The position numbers and the translations under genes were made by a program. A stretch of DNA of 64,000 nucleotides, from positions 1-64,000 of the forward strand of contig MJGA01000063.1 of the NCBI GenBank assembly GCA_001910725.1. Reading direction: 5' to 3'. Position 1 is the stretch's first letter. The number at the start of each line of letters is the position of its first letter. This document shows, piece by piece, positions 23,201 to 36,360 of this stretch. The notes beneath the pieces were generated by a model. That model had not been told where the DNA came from, made no database searches, and worked only from the letters and a program-made list of their open reading frames with translations. The stretch is from Phanerodontia chrysosporium. Lineage: Eukaryota; Basidiomycota; Agaricomycetes; Polyporales; Phanerochaetaceae.

Positions 23201-25023
23201 GGCGGGACGACGATAAGAGCTGGACGATTGGGGTCCAGGAGGTGGTCCTTGTCGACGTTGGCTGCGAAGTGGTGAGGACGGGTAATGCGAGGTGGTCGCC
23301 AGTGGCGACCGCTGCTCGAGGGGGGCTCTGCACCACCAAGTTGGTGGGGTAACAAACTCATCCACCCCGATGCGTGCTTTGTCTGCGAGTGGTCGCCAGT
23401 GGCGACCACTGTGCGGCAGGACTCTGCACTGCGAAGTTGGTGGAGTAGCAACTCCGCACCCACTCCGCCAAACGCTCCCCCCCCCCGTGCATGGCCGCCA
23501 ATGGCGACTGTTGGAGTGATTGCATCCACTCACCAAATTTTCCGGGATACCGATGATTCACTTTCATGTTCTCCAACGCCGCAATCCGGTATGCGAGAAG
23601 GGCTATCACCTGAAGGGTCTTTCCGACGCCAACCTCATCGAGAAGCAGCATCGCATCGTGCTTGAAAAGTTGTTCAGCGAGGTGGTAGAGCCCAACGATC
23701 TGGTGGTACTTCAGGGCTGCAGGACTCTTACGGTCCTCTGGCCAGTCCTTCGAGTTCGTCTCGCTGAACTCGCCATAGGGATCGATGTGGTCGACGAGGG
23801 TCGGAAGTTTGCGAGACGGAAAACCAAGGTTCGCCCACATCTCCGAAGGGACCATGCTGCTCGTAACCTGTTCCGAAGTAATATCCCATGCGACGTCGAC
23901 GTTGGCCGCGTTACCCAATATGTTCTCCTGCGGGGGCTCATACTCGATCCCCTCGAGGGCGGAGGCAATGGCGATCTCGATGGATGTCTTCAGCTCGTTG
24001 TCCGTGAGCTGAAAGAGTTGCACGGCGAGGTCTTTGTTGAGTTCTAATACGCTTTAGCCTTGGAAGACAATTTTACAATCCGAGCTCTCAACGTACTAAC
24101 GCCTTCCTCCGTCTCCAGAGCAGACCGCAGTTCTTCGAGGTACTCTTTCAGCTCCCTCCCGATGACGATGTTCTCCTGACTCGGGACAATGTCATAAAAT
24201 TGAACGATATCTGGAGCGTGCTTGCTGATGGTGCGGATTTCCTTGTGTAGCATTGCCGGAGTTAAAGTCCGGGCCTCCTTCTCGAGCTCTAAACGCGCAA
24301 CCAGAATCAGAATAGCATAGACCTGTTTGAATGCCAGAGAACGTACTGTGCCTTGCCTCCTCGACGACCTTCTCGAGCTTCTTGATCCTGGTAACTCTCC
24401 GCTTCATCGCCGATTTCTCCTTGCTGAGGACAACAACGTAGAGGTTCGTGAGCCAATTGAGAATGTCACCACTGCCGCGGAACGGATCGAGGTCGGGATC
24501 GAGCAGCCTGCTGCATAACTCCGTGCCATGCCGGTGAACCATCTGGGCGGGCTTGCTCGCCTGGAGAGTTAATAGCACCCACAGCACGAATAAGCACCAG
24601 TCACACAATGCCTAAGTTTTCAATGCTTACCGCAAAAGCGACATCCATGGATTCCCTGCGCCTCATGCACCCCTCCATGTTCATCTCGAGCTCGTGGAAG
24701 ACCTCTGACGCCGTTTGGGTTACCTGCCATTGCGGACGCTCGCTGATTCCCTTATACCATGCCTTGATAAAACCGCTGGCTTCCTTCGCGTCTGCGCCAC
24801 CCTGCGACCCGAGGCAGTAAGCTTCGCGCTTTTTTCCAGACACCTTTGAAACGCCTGCAATGAAGCGTTTTACGAGCTTCCGCTGTGCTGGAGTGAGGGG
24901 CAAAACATCGGGCGAAGGATTGTCGTCCCAAAGTGGGCATTCGACACCTGTGATTGTTTTCCAAATTGGCATCTCCCAGATTTCAGGGTGGGAGATGAGA
25001 ATCGTGCGCCAGGTGGCGCCCAT
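20263..25023 (-). CDS. SNF2-like helicase/translocase A, intact
   Basis: Twelve exons (25023-24631, 24560-24347, 24288-24097, 24043-23534, 23261-23026, 22973-22746, 22695-22285, 22194-21742, 21679-21506, 21448-21259, 21199-20558, 20507-20263) join in frame to 1295 aa. The N-terminal 260 residues are helical and match no family I know. Superfamily 2 motifs follow: Walker A in LLLDEVGVGKT (about residue 405), Ia in LIVVPPSLLSQWKEEL, II DEVH (about 553), III TITASATPI, V SGVGQSGLNIDCAN and VI QEDRQLTGRVWR. The DEVGVGKT form and a long insert between the lobes set it apart from Snf2, Rad54 or Mot1. The tail is acidic with a Gly-Lys run and a basic end (PAKKPRRDPKK) that looks like a nuclear signal. 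A nuclear DNA-translocase role is inferred. A TATA-like CATATAAG lies about 85 bp upstream. A damaged tandem paralogue lies upstream. Confidence 0.85.
20993..21062 (-). repeat. Gly-Lys-coding minisatellite in helicase A
   Basis: Six-base units (CCTTGC, CCTTTA, CCTTTG in plus-strand reading) encode a run of GK pairs with one SK. It falls in the acidic C-terminal tail. Confidence 0.85.
23291..23510. repeat. Three GTGGTCGCC palindromes inside helicase A intron 4
   Basis: Copies lie at about 23291-23310, 23388-23410 and 23490-23510, spaced 97-102 bp. The middle one has 11-bp perfect arms round one central base. They fill most of the 272-nt intron between Walker A and motif Ia, which is far longer than the gene's other introns. 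Confidence 0.88.
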
Positions 25024-26050
25024 CGCAGTCTATGTCAATGTCGTCAGTTGAAGAGGAGTGTTTTCGAGGGCAAAGGGCGTATCCAACTGATCAGAGCATG
25101 AGGGTCTTATATGGAGCACAGAGCTGTTTACATTGTCGCAGCGGCAAATGGAAACCCGTATCTGATCACCATCAGATAGCATGGAAGAGCGGAGATCATC
25201 CAAACAGATGTGCAGAGCCAGACGATCAGGGGTTTCCAAACGCCGATCGTCTGCCCCACCCGACTAAAACGCTTGACACCCGAGCAGTGCGCCCAAGTGC
25301 TCGCCAGTGGCAACCATGGCGCATAGGAATCCTGGACGTAGTCGGAGTTTGTTTTGCTGCAACGCAGAGAGTGCGGTGCGAGGGTTACAGCAGCTGCGCA
25401 ATTAGGCGCCCACAGCGTTGGGTGAGCCAATGGGATCGCAGCTCAGGACGTGGCCAATGAGGTCGAGCAAAAATCATCCAACACCTATCTGGCACTCTCC
25501 CCCCAGGCACCAGTTCTTAATAGTGAATCAGAATCCCACTAGAAACTCGGTGAATCTGGGCATTAAGTGGGTGACTTCCCATAAGCAACTTAGGGAGTAC
25601 TGGACGCTTCAGACAACTTTCCCGAGTTTGCATAAGAAAAGCATGACACAATTGACACGAACCCCACTTCCCAGATGGTAACTCCACTGTTTCCAACCTG
25701 CTTTCCGTCTAAAATCTGGAGAAGGGTAAGTACCCTCTTGTTGACCAAGAAAGGTAAGTGAAGGATACGGGCCTTACTCTTATGGCAACTCCGAGTCAAC
25801 ATCCTGATCGCAGTTCTCCAATGACAGGTTCGGCACATTCGTGTTTAAACGTCACCGCAGTTGGGCTTATCGGTTGGATGCGCGAGCTAGGTGGCTCCGT
25901 TGTCACACCCACACAGCCACGCCTCTACTCTAGACACGTAGCTGTCTCCAAATCCTTATGCGAAGTCACCCATTACAGGTCATGACTACTACTACTACAG
26001 GAGGCAAAAATCAGGCATTACAGAACAAGAACTGCGGTAACGACAGATCT
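25024..26050. other. Intergenic between helicases A and B
   Basis: It contains helicase A's promoter (TATA-like element near 25105-25115) and one decayed palindrome at 25296-25316. A 100-codon minus-strand frame at 25128-25430 has no recognisable feature. No gene supported. Confidence 0.45.
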
Positions 26051-28124
26051 TCAAAGCTTCGGTAGCTTATCGAACGCCAGAGGTGGAGCCCTGACGACCC
26101 TCTGTGTGCGCGTTCCGCTCGCCTTGCCCAAGACTGCACTTGCCTTCCGGGGATGCTTCGATGTGGAGGGCTCATCGCTGTCCTCCTCGATGTCCTCGAT
26201 GACAGCCTTACCTTTTCCCTTGTCAGCCTTCATCTTGCGATTGCCTTTGATGGATGTCTCTGCATGCTCCTTGGAAGGCTCGATGCGCATTTTCTTCTTC
26301 AGACGCAGAGGCGGAGATGACTCATGTGCAGGTGGAAGCCTTGAAGTCATGACATCATCGAAATCTTCTGGTGCTGAAGGTCATGTTCAGTATCTGCATG
26401 TGCTAAGATAGACAGCATCCCACTTACACATTGGCAGCTCTGGTTGCAGGGCGATCTTGGGTGCGGGCTGAACAAAGTCCAGGTCTGTTGAAGTTGGAGA
26501 CGGAAGAGACGGCGGACTCGATGCCCGCACCGGAGTTCGGGGCGGATCTGGTAACGACCACTCGCTTGTGAGCTCTGGCTGCACGGGCTCTTCATCACTT
26601 TCCTCTTCCTCTTCCATGCGCATAGCCAAACTACGAATCCGACCTGGCGAAGTGTCCACCACAGACTGAGGAGGAGAGCAGCACTGAGCTCGAACACTTT
26701 GGGCAGTTTTTTCGAAGGTAGAGCGAGACTCACATCAGTTGCCAGTGGACTGGAGACGGACGTTGGCTCTGGCATAGCGGCAGTAAAGTCCGACACGACA
26801 GATATCGCATCATCTAAATTCTCCGCCCGTTTCCGTTTGCCCAGGTCAACGGGTGGTGAACTGTCTTCAATCTCAGAGGGGGCAGGAGTAGGCTGAGGAA
26901 CGCTTGGCTTTGCCTTCTTGCGAGGTTTCGGCTTCGCCTTCGGTGGTGCAGCAGGTTCCTTCAGCGTAGCCTGCTTGACATTCACCCTACCCTTGCCCTT
27001 GGTCTCCTCCTCACTTTGAACATCTGCCTCTTCGTCGATACCTTCGTCTTCCTCAGCCTCGCGAGCGGCCACAAGAGTTTGCTCTATTCCCCCCAATGAT
27101 ATGAGCAATTCACTCCATTAGCAGATAAGGTGAGTTGCACTCACGGACAAGCGTTGTCATGGCGGGCTTAAAGAACATCTCTTGCATTCCTTCCTTGCTG
27201 AATGCGATGTTTGCCAGGGACCGTTCGCCAACGTCGAGAGCAAGAGTGCGGTAGACTATCACTTGCTTGACTTGTGGGCGCCTTCACACGCGGCCGATAA
27301 ACTGACTGTCCTCTTGTGCTGACCACATTGGAGACTGAGTGAAAAACAAAGTTGTTCGATTAGTCTCAACCGCATGCCATAAATATCTGCCTCACCTTCA
27401 GAATGACAATATTCGCGCAGTCAATGTTGAGCCCCGACTGGGCGACGCCAGAGACGACGAGCACCAGTGGCTCTTTCGACTCGCGGAACTCCTTCAAAAT
27501 ATTCGCTCGCTTCTTCGGTGCAACCTTACCAGAGATAAAGAGGTATTTGATGCCCTCTAGGTCAAACACCTAAGAAACGCTGGTTAGACAAGGTGGATAA
27601 CCTTATATGAGCGGTCACTAGCTTACCTTCTTCACAATTGGGTGGTGCGAGGTGAAGGGTTCGTACAAGACCGCCTTATCGACCGTGCGGGCCTGGTCAA
27701 GCCAAAAACGCAATTCCGGGGAGACCGGAATATCAGCTTTTGAGGCTCCAGAGGACGTATGCTTCAGATACTTGTCGTACTCGTCAACGATGCCTCGTGG
27801 ATCGTAAGGTGGAGGTTGCTCATATGGCTCTCCAGCAACTAGGTCGTTAGTCCATGCTCTCCACTCATCGTCCTCTGGGTCGCAGTTCACCAGACGGTAT
27901 CCATCAGGGCACTTGTTCACTAGAGGTGGAAGTTGGGATTTCCGGAAGTGATGCTTGAGAATCTTTACGACTGCTTGCAACTTGGTAGACGGCATGTCAT
28001 TCCACTCATGCAGCGTTCTTGGGCCCTCCCAATGTCGGTTCTTTAGGAACTTTACATGGTCGAGCGCCTTGCGACAGAGCAGGTAAAAGCGCTAAAAGTA
28101 AGAGTCTGTGAGATGGCACCCGAA

Positions 28125-28144
28125 TGACCGCCACTGGCGACCAC
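28125..28144. repeat. GTGGTCGCC-family palindrome in helicase B intron
   Basis: TGACCGCCACTGGCGACCAC, one arm with a base change. It lies in the intron equivalent to A's intron at 22284-22195. Confidence 0.7.
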
Positions 28145-29267
28145 TTTGCGGCGCTTTGCGGGTAACGCCCCTCCCGCTCCCGCGGTCACCAAAAACAGCC
28201 ACTGTGCACACAGACACAAATGATGGAAACAAGAGCACGCACATTGGTGACAGAGTCCCGGGGGTTATCAACATCGACGTCCTCATCCGTCATCATTGTG
28301 GACAGGGCCTCCGACTCGTGTTCGTGGAGCTTGAGGTACAGGTCAACGGAGATTGGCTCCGGTGCACCCCAAACAGGGCGACCTTCATTGTCTTTGCTGT
28401 AGATCGTCCTTCGCAGGGCCCTCCCCACAAACCATTGCTGCATCGTTCCGCATAGTTCCTGCAATACGACACGAAGATGAGATGCATCCTCTGCAAACTC
28501 ACCACGCTGAGCCTTTGCACGGTCGAATTCCGCATCTGCGCTGCCGCTATCCTTGTCTTGCCTCTTCGCCTTACGAAGGCGCGCTGCCCAGGAATTCTTC
28601 AACGAGTCCGTGACATGGTGACCCTGCTTTGTAAGCTTCGCGAGGGTCAATGCGTTCTGAAAGACAGTTGGTAGTAAGCAAAGTTTTGTAATAGCAGAGC
28701 CGTCTTACTAGGTAGTTGGTAACGATGGGCATCGCGGAAGCAGTAATGGTGAGCTTCGATTTCTCCACAAAATGGACCAGAGCATCGAGGCGCGGTCCAA
28801 AGTTCCGCACTTCGTGCACCTCGTCGATAACAAACACGCCAGGGGTGATCTGATACAAGGTGTTCTTCACTTTGGCACTTGATGAGATAGTGCCGATGCC
28901 GGTAATCGCGACTTCAGCGTCGGACCATAGCGCCTAGCAAGAATGATCATCTGGGGGCAAAGGCCGGAATGCAGTTGCACGCACCGTGCGCGTAGTCAGA
29001 ATCACTTTTCTGTACGGCTCCATCTTGCTCGCTTGCCAGATCGAGTTCCAGAACGCACCCCGATTCTCCGTCTCGTACTTGCCGCTGTAGACGAAAATGT
29101 CTGCGCTCCCTGGTTGTAGCCAGCGGACAAGCTCTTCCCGCCATTGGTTGAGTAGAGAAGGCGGCACCACGATAATCGTGGGCCGTGACTCGTCCAACTC
29201 CGTGTGGGCTTCCTCTGTAAGGGTCGTTAGCCGTTTGTCATTGCTGGTTGGCTCTGCGGAGTTGTGG

Positions 29268-29285
29268 TTGCTGGTGGCGACCACG
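29268..29285. repeat. Decayed palindrome in the helicase B intron matching A's intron 4
   Basis: The right half (TGGTGGCGACCACG) is kept and the left half is degraded. The intron falls between Walker A and motif Ia, the same place as the three copies in helicase A. Confidence 0.6.
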
Positions 29286-30626
29286 ACATGCGGCAACAAA
29301 GACTAGAGTGGGAGATGTAACTCACTGAACATTCCCGGGTAAGTCTTCTGCAGTTTCTTATGTTCAATCGCCCAAATGCGATATGCAATAAGACTGATAA
29401 TCTGCAGTGTTTTCCCGACACCGACCTCGTCGAGAAGCAACATTGCATCCTTCTTGAACATTTGTTCTGAAAGTCGGTAGAGGCCAACGACTTGGTGGTA
29501 CTTGAGCGTCGCAGGGACTTTTCGGTCCTCTGGCCAGTCAGCTTTGTTCGCCTCGCTGAACTCCCCGTACGGATCAAGATGCTTCACCAGCGTCGGAAGT
29601 CCATCACTCGGAATTCCGAGGTCCTTGAACATATCACCTGGCGACATCTGATTCAACTCCGACACCGCCGCCAGATCCCAGACCAATTCGCCGTTGTTCT
29701 GGTCAGCATCGAAGACACGAGTAGGCTGAGAGTCCTCATCCATGCCATCAAGCGCTGAAGCAATGTCGCCATCGATCGCGGACTTCAAGGCCAGGTCCGT
29801 CAGCTGAAATATCTGAAGACCAAGGTCTTTGTTGATCTCTGTATAGAAACTCAGTCAGGAAATCCCCTAGAATTCATGTTGCGTACTTGTGCCGTTTTCT
29901 GTGTGGAGTGCTGACTGTATCTTTCAAAGATACTCTGTCAACTCCGAGTTCTTGCGGATGTTTTCTTCAAGTGCCACAAGCCCGCAGAGTTGTAGGAGTT
30001 TTGGCGCGTGCTTGGTGATCGTGCGAATCTCCTGAATGGCTCCCGCACTCATCCCCTTTGTGAGAGTATCCAATTCTGTGATATACAGTGAGAAACTTAT
30101 GCACTGATAGCATGATGGAAGTCCGCACTATGCCTCGCGGTCTCGACTTTCTGTTCAAGACTACGCATCCTGTCCAAACTCCGCTTCATGGCCGACTTGT
30201 CCTTGCTGATTATGACTGAGTACAGTGTGCTGACCCAAACTCGGAGATGCTCGGCCTCTTCGTGGAACATGAGGCTGATGTCAGGATCAAGAAGGTGGGC
30301 AACAATGTGGGCACTGTGGGTCTTTGCGATAAAGTCCGCAGAAATTCTCTGGTGCTTTGGTCAGACAAGGTAAACACTCAAGTATTAAAGTACGTACGCT
30401 TGTATTCGTGTCCATGGTGTTCAGTTTGCGCATCAAGTTTGGGTAGTCGATTCCAAGCTCCTCGAAGAGAGCGTTTGCTCTGTCCGTGACTTGCCACTCG
30501 ACGCGACATCGGACAAGTTTGAACCATACTTCGATGAGACGTACAGCCTCCTTGTCCTGAGCTGTGCACGCTGCATGACTGCCTTGACAAAATCTTTCGC
30601 GGGCCTTGCCTTTGTAGCTGGATAAC

Positions 30627-31321
30627 TGTCGCGGAGCTGGGGCTCAACGCTACACGAGGGAGGACGGATGGGGACGACGACGACTGGGCGCAGCGGAGCG
30701 AATCACGCGGCAACGAACTAACTTGTGCAGCTGTCCGTATTGACCAAGATATCATTAGCAGACTATTCTACTATACAAGCGAGGGCTTACCTGTCCGTAT
30801 TGACCAAGAGGTCGAGATGACGGACAGGAGCGAGAGGTGCTACCTATATATACTACAGGAGTTCAGGGCAGGCTGTACGATTACCTAAGCTGATGGGCAG
30901 TGCTCAGCATAGCCAGCGAGGCTGCGACGCGGGCTGCGCGGCGGGGCTGTGCTGGGGCTATGTCACGAGGCTGTGTCAGCTGGCAGTGTCTCGAGGCTGC
31001 GTCGGGCCGAGGCTGTATCATCAGGCTGATCAGCTCGGCGTGTCTCGGCGAGGGGAGTCATCAGGGATGACAATGCCTCCTCGGCGATCCGGGAAGCCGG
31101 TTGCAAGGCAGACCGGTGATCCGGGCAGTGTCTGAGCGCGCAGCGGGATGCGCTGGCGTCTAGGGGTGATGCGCCATCAGGGCGCTGGCGCTGAATGGCC
31201 AGGCGCTGAGTGTGGGCGGCTAGGACTCCAGACGGCGCGAGGGCTGCTCGCCCGTTGGATTAATCGAGGAAAATGGCCAAAAATCGGCGAAAAATAGGGC
31301 GACACCGTCACATCCGTGACA
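30627..31321 (-). repeat. Gypsy copy 1, 3' LTR
   Basis: 695 bp, TGTCGCGGAG to CCGTGACA in plus-strand reading. A G-rich polypurine tract on the coding strand (plus 31322-31340) abuts it. Confidence 0.95.
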
Positions 31322-31359
31322 TTACCCCCCTCCTAAAACCGAGCGTCCTCGCGAGGCTG

Positions 31360-34300
31360 TCAGATGTGGCGCCCCTCCTCCCAGTCGAGATCGGCCTTAG
31401 CGCGATCGGAGGCAGGAAGGAGAGAGACGTCGACTTCGGTGACGAACGGGCGAAAAGAGGCGGCAAGGGCTTCGAAGGCGGTGGCAGCGAGCTTGCGGGG
31501 CGCTTCCGGATTTTCGCGATGAAATTTGTTGACCAGGGCCTTGGCGTGCTTGAGGTTGTCTGCCTTTTCCCACGTGTCGCCGGCTTGGCCGTAGCCTTTC
31601 CAGCGGACCTTGTATTGGAGTTGGCGGCGGTATATGCGGCTGTCGAGGACCTTCTCGACGACGTATTCTTCTTCGCCGGCAACCTTGACAGGTTTGGGAG
31701 GCAGGGGCTTCTCGACGCCCTGATCGTGCCACGGGCTGAGGCGGTTGACATGGAGAACCGGGTGGATTTTCAGCCAGCTCGGGAGCTCGAGCCGATAATC
31801 CAGATCGCCGATCTTTTCCAGAACCTTAAACGGACCCAGGTGGCGGGGGCCGAGCTTGGGCGAAGGCTGATCGATGCTGAGGTCCTTCGTGCTGAGCCAA
31901 ACCTGGTCGCCAACCTTGAAGGAGTGGGCGCGTTTCTTCGCGGCCTCGTACTCTTCTTTCATGCGAGCCTTGGTAAGGCGCAGGGCAGCTTCGGCCTCTT
32001 TGCGGACGTGAGCCATGCGGTCTAAGCGCTCATCGAGGGCGGGGACCTTGGTGTGTTTGCCGGCCGGGATCGTGAAGTCCGGTGTATAGCCGTAGACAAT
32101 CTCGAAAGGTGTGCGCTCGGTGGCACTAGACACGTGCGAATTCAGGGTAAACTCAGCCATCGGGAGCCAATCGACCCAGTCGTCTTGGCGCTGGGAGACG
32201 AAGAGACGCAGGAATTTCTCGACTTCCTGGTTCTTGCGCTCGACCTTGCCATTGCCTTCGGGGTGGTACGCCGTGGTGAGACCAGTAGCGATGCCGAGGC
32301 GCTTATACAGCGCTCGCATGTACTGTGCAGCAAACTGGGGTCCGCGATCAGAGAAGATCTTGCGCGGGAGGCCGTGGAGGCGGAAGATGTCCGTATAGTG
32401 GACGTCGCCCATGCCGGCGGCGGTGATCGTCGAGTCGACCGGGACAAGGTGGCACTGATCCGAATAGTGATCCACGTAGACCGCAATCGAGTCCTTCTTG
32501 GTCTTGGCGTCACGCGGGAGCTGTGTGATGAGATCCATGCCGACGTGTTCCCAGGGCCCTGAAGGGACATCGTGGGGCTGTAGAGTGGCTTTCGGGTGTG
32601 GGGCAGACTTGTACCGTTGACATTGATCACAGCCGAGCACGTAGCGGCTAACATCGGCAGAGATGCGCGGCCACCAATAGTACCGAGAGACCAATTCGAG
32701 GGTGGTGTGCTTCCCAGGGTGTCCGGCGGTCGGCGCGTCGTGGCAAGACTTGATGACGTCGTTTCGCAGCGCGGCACTGTTTGGCACGTAGACTTTCCCA
32801 TGGTAGTACAGAAGGCCGTTGTCTTCTTCCCATTCGAGAACGCCGTTGCGCAGCTTGCGGGGCCCCTTGGTCCGGAGAGTCTGCAGGGCGTCTGCGACTT
32901 CCTTTTCCTTTTCGGAGCAGTCGCGAATGCGCTTCTCGAGGGGGAGGGGTTTGCGAAAGCCACCGTGGCGGCTATCTTAAACAGCTCCGGCTTCAGTACT
33001 ATCTGGGAGCGATTGTCTTCTTCGTCGGAGACATGCAGCGAGGAGGGTCGGGAGAGCGGGTCGGCGAGGAGATGCGTTTTGCCGGGGCGGTGGATGATGC
33101 GGAAGTCGTACTCGGCGAGGTAGGAGGCCCACCGGGCTTGTCGCCGCGTGAGATTCTGCGCAGTCTTCCAGTACTGGAGATTCTGATGATCAGTCCAGAT
33201 CTCAAAAGGCTCCGGGAGACCTTCGAGGAACTGGCGCCAGTCCTTGAGAGCTTCGATGATTGCAAGCATCTCACGGTCCCAGATCTCGTAGTTCCGCTCG
33301 GCGGGGCTCATGGTTTGCGAGCGATACGCGATTGGATGCCAGAGACCATCTTCAGGGTTGCGTTGGGCTATGACTCCTCCGGTGGCGTAGCCAGAAGCAT
33401 CGGTCTCGACGCGAGTTGGCCGATCAATGCTCCACATGGCGAGCACGGGCTGAGTCGTGAAAGCGCGCTTGAGCGTCTCGAAGGCTTCTGCCTGTGCGGG
33501 ACCCCAATTAAACGGAGTATCTTTCTTCGTCAGATCGTGCAGCGGACGGCAGATCTTTGAGAAATCTTTGATGAAACGACGATAGAAGTTGGCGAACCCG
33601 ACGAAGCCTCGTACGTCTTTGAGGTTCTTCGGGGTCGGCCACTCGGCTACTGCCTTAACCTTGCCAGGGTCCATGCCGACTTGTCCTTCGCTGATGAGGA
33701 GCCCAAGATACTCGATCTCTGAGCGCTCGAACTCGCACTTCTCGGGCCGAAGGTACAGATCGTATTTGGCGAGGCGTGCCAGTACCTCGTGAACTATCTT
33801 CCGATGCGAAGCGAGATCGTTCGACCAGATGAGAATGTCGTCGAGGTAGACTGCGACCTTGCTTTCGGCAATGAGGTCGGCGAAGATGTGGTTCATGAGG
33901 GCCTGGAACGTGGCGGGGCTGTTGCACAAACCGAAGTACATGACTCTGGGCTCGAAGAGACCGCGGTTGGTGACGAAGGCGGCTTTCCACTCGTCACCTT
34001 CCTTAATCCGGACGTTGTTGTAGCCCCAACGGACGTCGAACTTGGTGAAGATCTTAGCGCCCTGGAGCTTCCCGATGATGTCGGAGGCGAGCGGGAGGGG
34101 GTACCGATTCTTCACGGTGATGTCGTTGAGCTTGCGGTAGTCCTGAATGAACCGGAGCTTGCCGTCCTTTTTCTTGATGAAGAAGACAGGGGAAGCGATC
34201 GGAGATTTGCTGGGGACGATATAGCCCTTAGCGAGTGCGTCGTCGATGAACCGCTGTAGTTCTTCATTCTCGATCGGGGACATGGGATAAACCTTCGATT

Positions 34301-35117
34301 TAATCGAGGCCGGGGCGTCCGGAACGAGATCTATCGCGTGATCCCAGGGCTGATGCTTCGGGAGGCGGTGTGATTCTTCTTCGGAGAACACTTTCTTGTG
34401 TCGGTGGTACTCCTTGGGAACCAGCTCCTCAAACGTCTTGGCGTACTTCTCGCGATTGGCTTCGACAGCGATCGCTTGCGAGTAAGTGTAACCGGCGAGG
34501 ATCCAGACTTCGTCTTTGGCGTCCTCAACAATGCCTGCTCGAAGCCATTCACGGCGCTCGGAGCGGTTGGCGTCAATCTGGTGGATACCGAAAACCGGGG
34601 TGTCCTCAGCTCCGCCGCGGAGCTGAAACTGGACGTCTCCCGTTTCCCAGTTGATGTTCGGATTCCATTTCTTGAGCCACGGAAGTCCGAGGATGACGTC
34701 CTCCGGACCGATGTTCGTGACAAGAAACTCCTCCTTAAACGTATAAGAACCCACAGTGAGCTGGAGTCTGGCACGGCGTGTGATAGATCCTGCTTCATTC
34801 TTGGTTCCGTCGATGTTGTACAGTGTGATTTCCTTCTTGAGTGGTACCGTGAGGATCTTGTGTTGTTTACAGAAATCCTCGTGGATGAACAGCGAAGTCG
34901 CACCGGAGTCAATCATTGCAGGCGTGCGAATAGTTTTATTGAGTCCGGTGAGCTTTACAGGTACACGATAATGATTCGAAAAAGGATCTAGCACTGATAT
35001 TGTACATGAACGGATGGTATCTGATAAGTCCTGTGGTTCTAGTGATGGCGCCGGAGTTGAATCCGGGCTTGACGAAATGGGGACCGACGATGCGGCGTCA
35101 CTCCGGCCCCTTAAGCA
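31360..35117 (-). CDS. Gypsy copy 1 pol (protease, RT, RNase H, integrase, chromodomain), frameshifted
   Basis: Pol is entered from gag by a -1 shift at GGGTTTT (plus 35117-35123). Protease has AMIDSGATSLF. RT has the catalytic YLDD in VAVYLDDILIWS. RNase H has VETDASGYATGG. Integrase has HHCC (HDAPTAGHPGKH to CDQCQRY) and the D,D,E core (GMDLITQLP, FSDRGPQF, YHPEGNGKVERKN). A chromodomain (EEEYVVEKVLDSR to KVRWKGYG and TWEKADNL) ends it, placing the element among chromoviruses, which often target modified chromatin. One base is missing from a C run at 32940-32944 (five instead of six in copy 2), between RNase H and integrase. Otherwise the frame is intact to 31360. Confidence 0.93.
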
Positions 35118-36360
35118 AAACCCCCGAGCTGCTTTTGTATCAGAGCCAGCTGATCACGGAGGGCGGCGATCGCGGCAGCTTGGTCGTCAGACGAGCTGCC
35201 AGAAGACGAGGAGGCCGGAGACGAGGAGTCCTGTGACGAGGTATCCGAAGACGAGGCGCGGACGGCGGCGGTAGCGGGGGCGGTTCTCGGCTTGCCCTCG
35301 AGGCGAGCGCGACAGACGCGGGACCAGTGACCCTTCTTGCCGCAATGGTTGCAAACCGAGTCGCGGTGAACGGGGTCCGTGGACTTGTGGGACTTCGAGC
35401 CGCAGACCTTGCAGCGATCCTTCATGACAGCGTCGAACTGGCGCTTGAGATCCGTGCCGGTGAGACCCTTAAACAGCTCGTCGATGTTCGCGGCGTCGAT
35501 GTCCATCGCGTTCGGGTCGCGGAAGGCGCGCGCCGACGAGCTAGCCGGAGACGAGGACGTCTTGCCCTGCTGTGCCAGGAGGTCTTGCGAGAGCTTGTCC
35601 TTCGACCGGTCGACGGCGAAACCCGCGTTCTTGAGCTCGTCGTACGTCTCGGGGCCTTTGCCGGTAGCGGGGTTGACCATATACGAGATCCGCTCGAGGT
35701 AGTCTTTATTAAACTTCGTCCGTAGCCGGGCTGCCAGGTCTTCCGGGGTGAGCTTCGTACGACCGGCGAGGGCTTGGAACTCCGCGAAGAACTCCGCGAA
35801 CTGACGATTGCCTTGCGTGCACGCCTGTAGCTTGCTGAGGGCCTCGGCCTTCTCGTCGACGGGCTCGAACCGGTTCTTGAAAGCCTCCCAGAACTGGGTG
35901 CGGGAACCTCCGAACAACTGAGTGCCGTCTGCCGCTTGCTCGATGTACTGCCGTGCCCATTCGGCGGCTTCGTCCTGCATGAAGGAGAGGGCGCCAACGA
36001 TCCACTTCTGGCCGTCTACCAAGATCTTGCCGGTGTTTGCGTCCCGCTCGAGGTTACCGTTGACGTCGCGCTTGCCGAATTTCTCCGGCTGCCCGTCGGC
36101 GTAGATGCGATAGGCGGCACGGAAGAGACGGGCCGTGTCCGAACCTTTCCCTTTGAACGGCATGGGCTTCTCGACGAAGGGGAGCTCCTTGTTGGCATTG
36201 ACCGTCGCGTTGACCGTTGTCCGATTGGCGCCAATAGTCTGGGCCAGAGTGTTAACCGTGTTCGTGAGCTGCGTCATAGCCTGAGCCATCTGCAGGAGGG
36301 CAGCGGAGATGGGGTCGGGGGAGCCGGGCCGGGAGGCGCTCCACCAGGAGTGCTTGACAT
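35111..36360 (-). CDS. Gypsy copy 1 gag, with one frameshift
   Basis: It starts at ATG 36360 (MSSTPGG). A run of five Gs at 36317-36321 replaces six in copy 2 and breaks the frame; downstream the gag frame is open to 35111. The retrotransposon gag domain is followed by two cysteine motifs (CKVCGSKSH, then CNHCGKKGHWSRVC) and a Ser-rich tail. Capsid and nucleocapsid function is inferred from family. The AUG is the first one on the unspliced RNA apart from one inside the LTR intron. Confidence 0.88.

Larger units (their letters stand above)
26051..30626 (-). pseudogene. SNF2-like helicase B, main body, inactivated
   Basis: This is a tandem paralogue of helicase A with the same exon plan. Walker A (LLLDEVGVGKT) is in 29303-29788, motif II (FVIDEVHEVRNFGPRL) in 28571-28870, and motif V (SGVAQSGLNIDCAN) in 27366-27569. 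It is broken three ways. A TGA at 29924-29926 falls where A has a Glu in KEYLEELRSAL. A TGA at 27284-27286 replaces the Trp of motif VI (GRV*RRPQVKQV against GRVWRPPQAKQV). A 7.7-kb Gypsy element splits its first exon at 30626/38330. The C-terminal tail is basic and acidic like that of A but diverged in sequence. A truncated product is possible but could not carry all helicase motifs. Confidence 0.85.

Noticed and set aside
31273..32025. Plus-strand frames of up to 286 codons opposite Gypsy pol and elsewhere
   Set aside because: They are antisense shadows of conserved pol, gag, ORF1 and Copia coding sequence.
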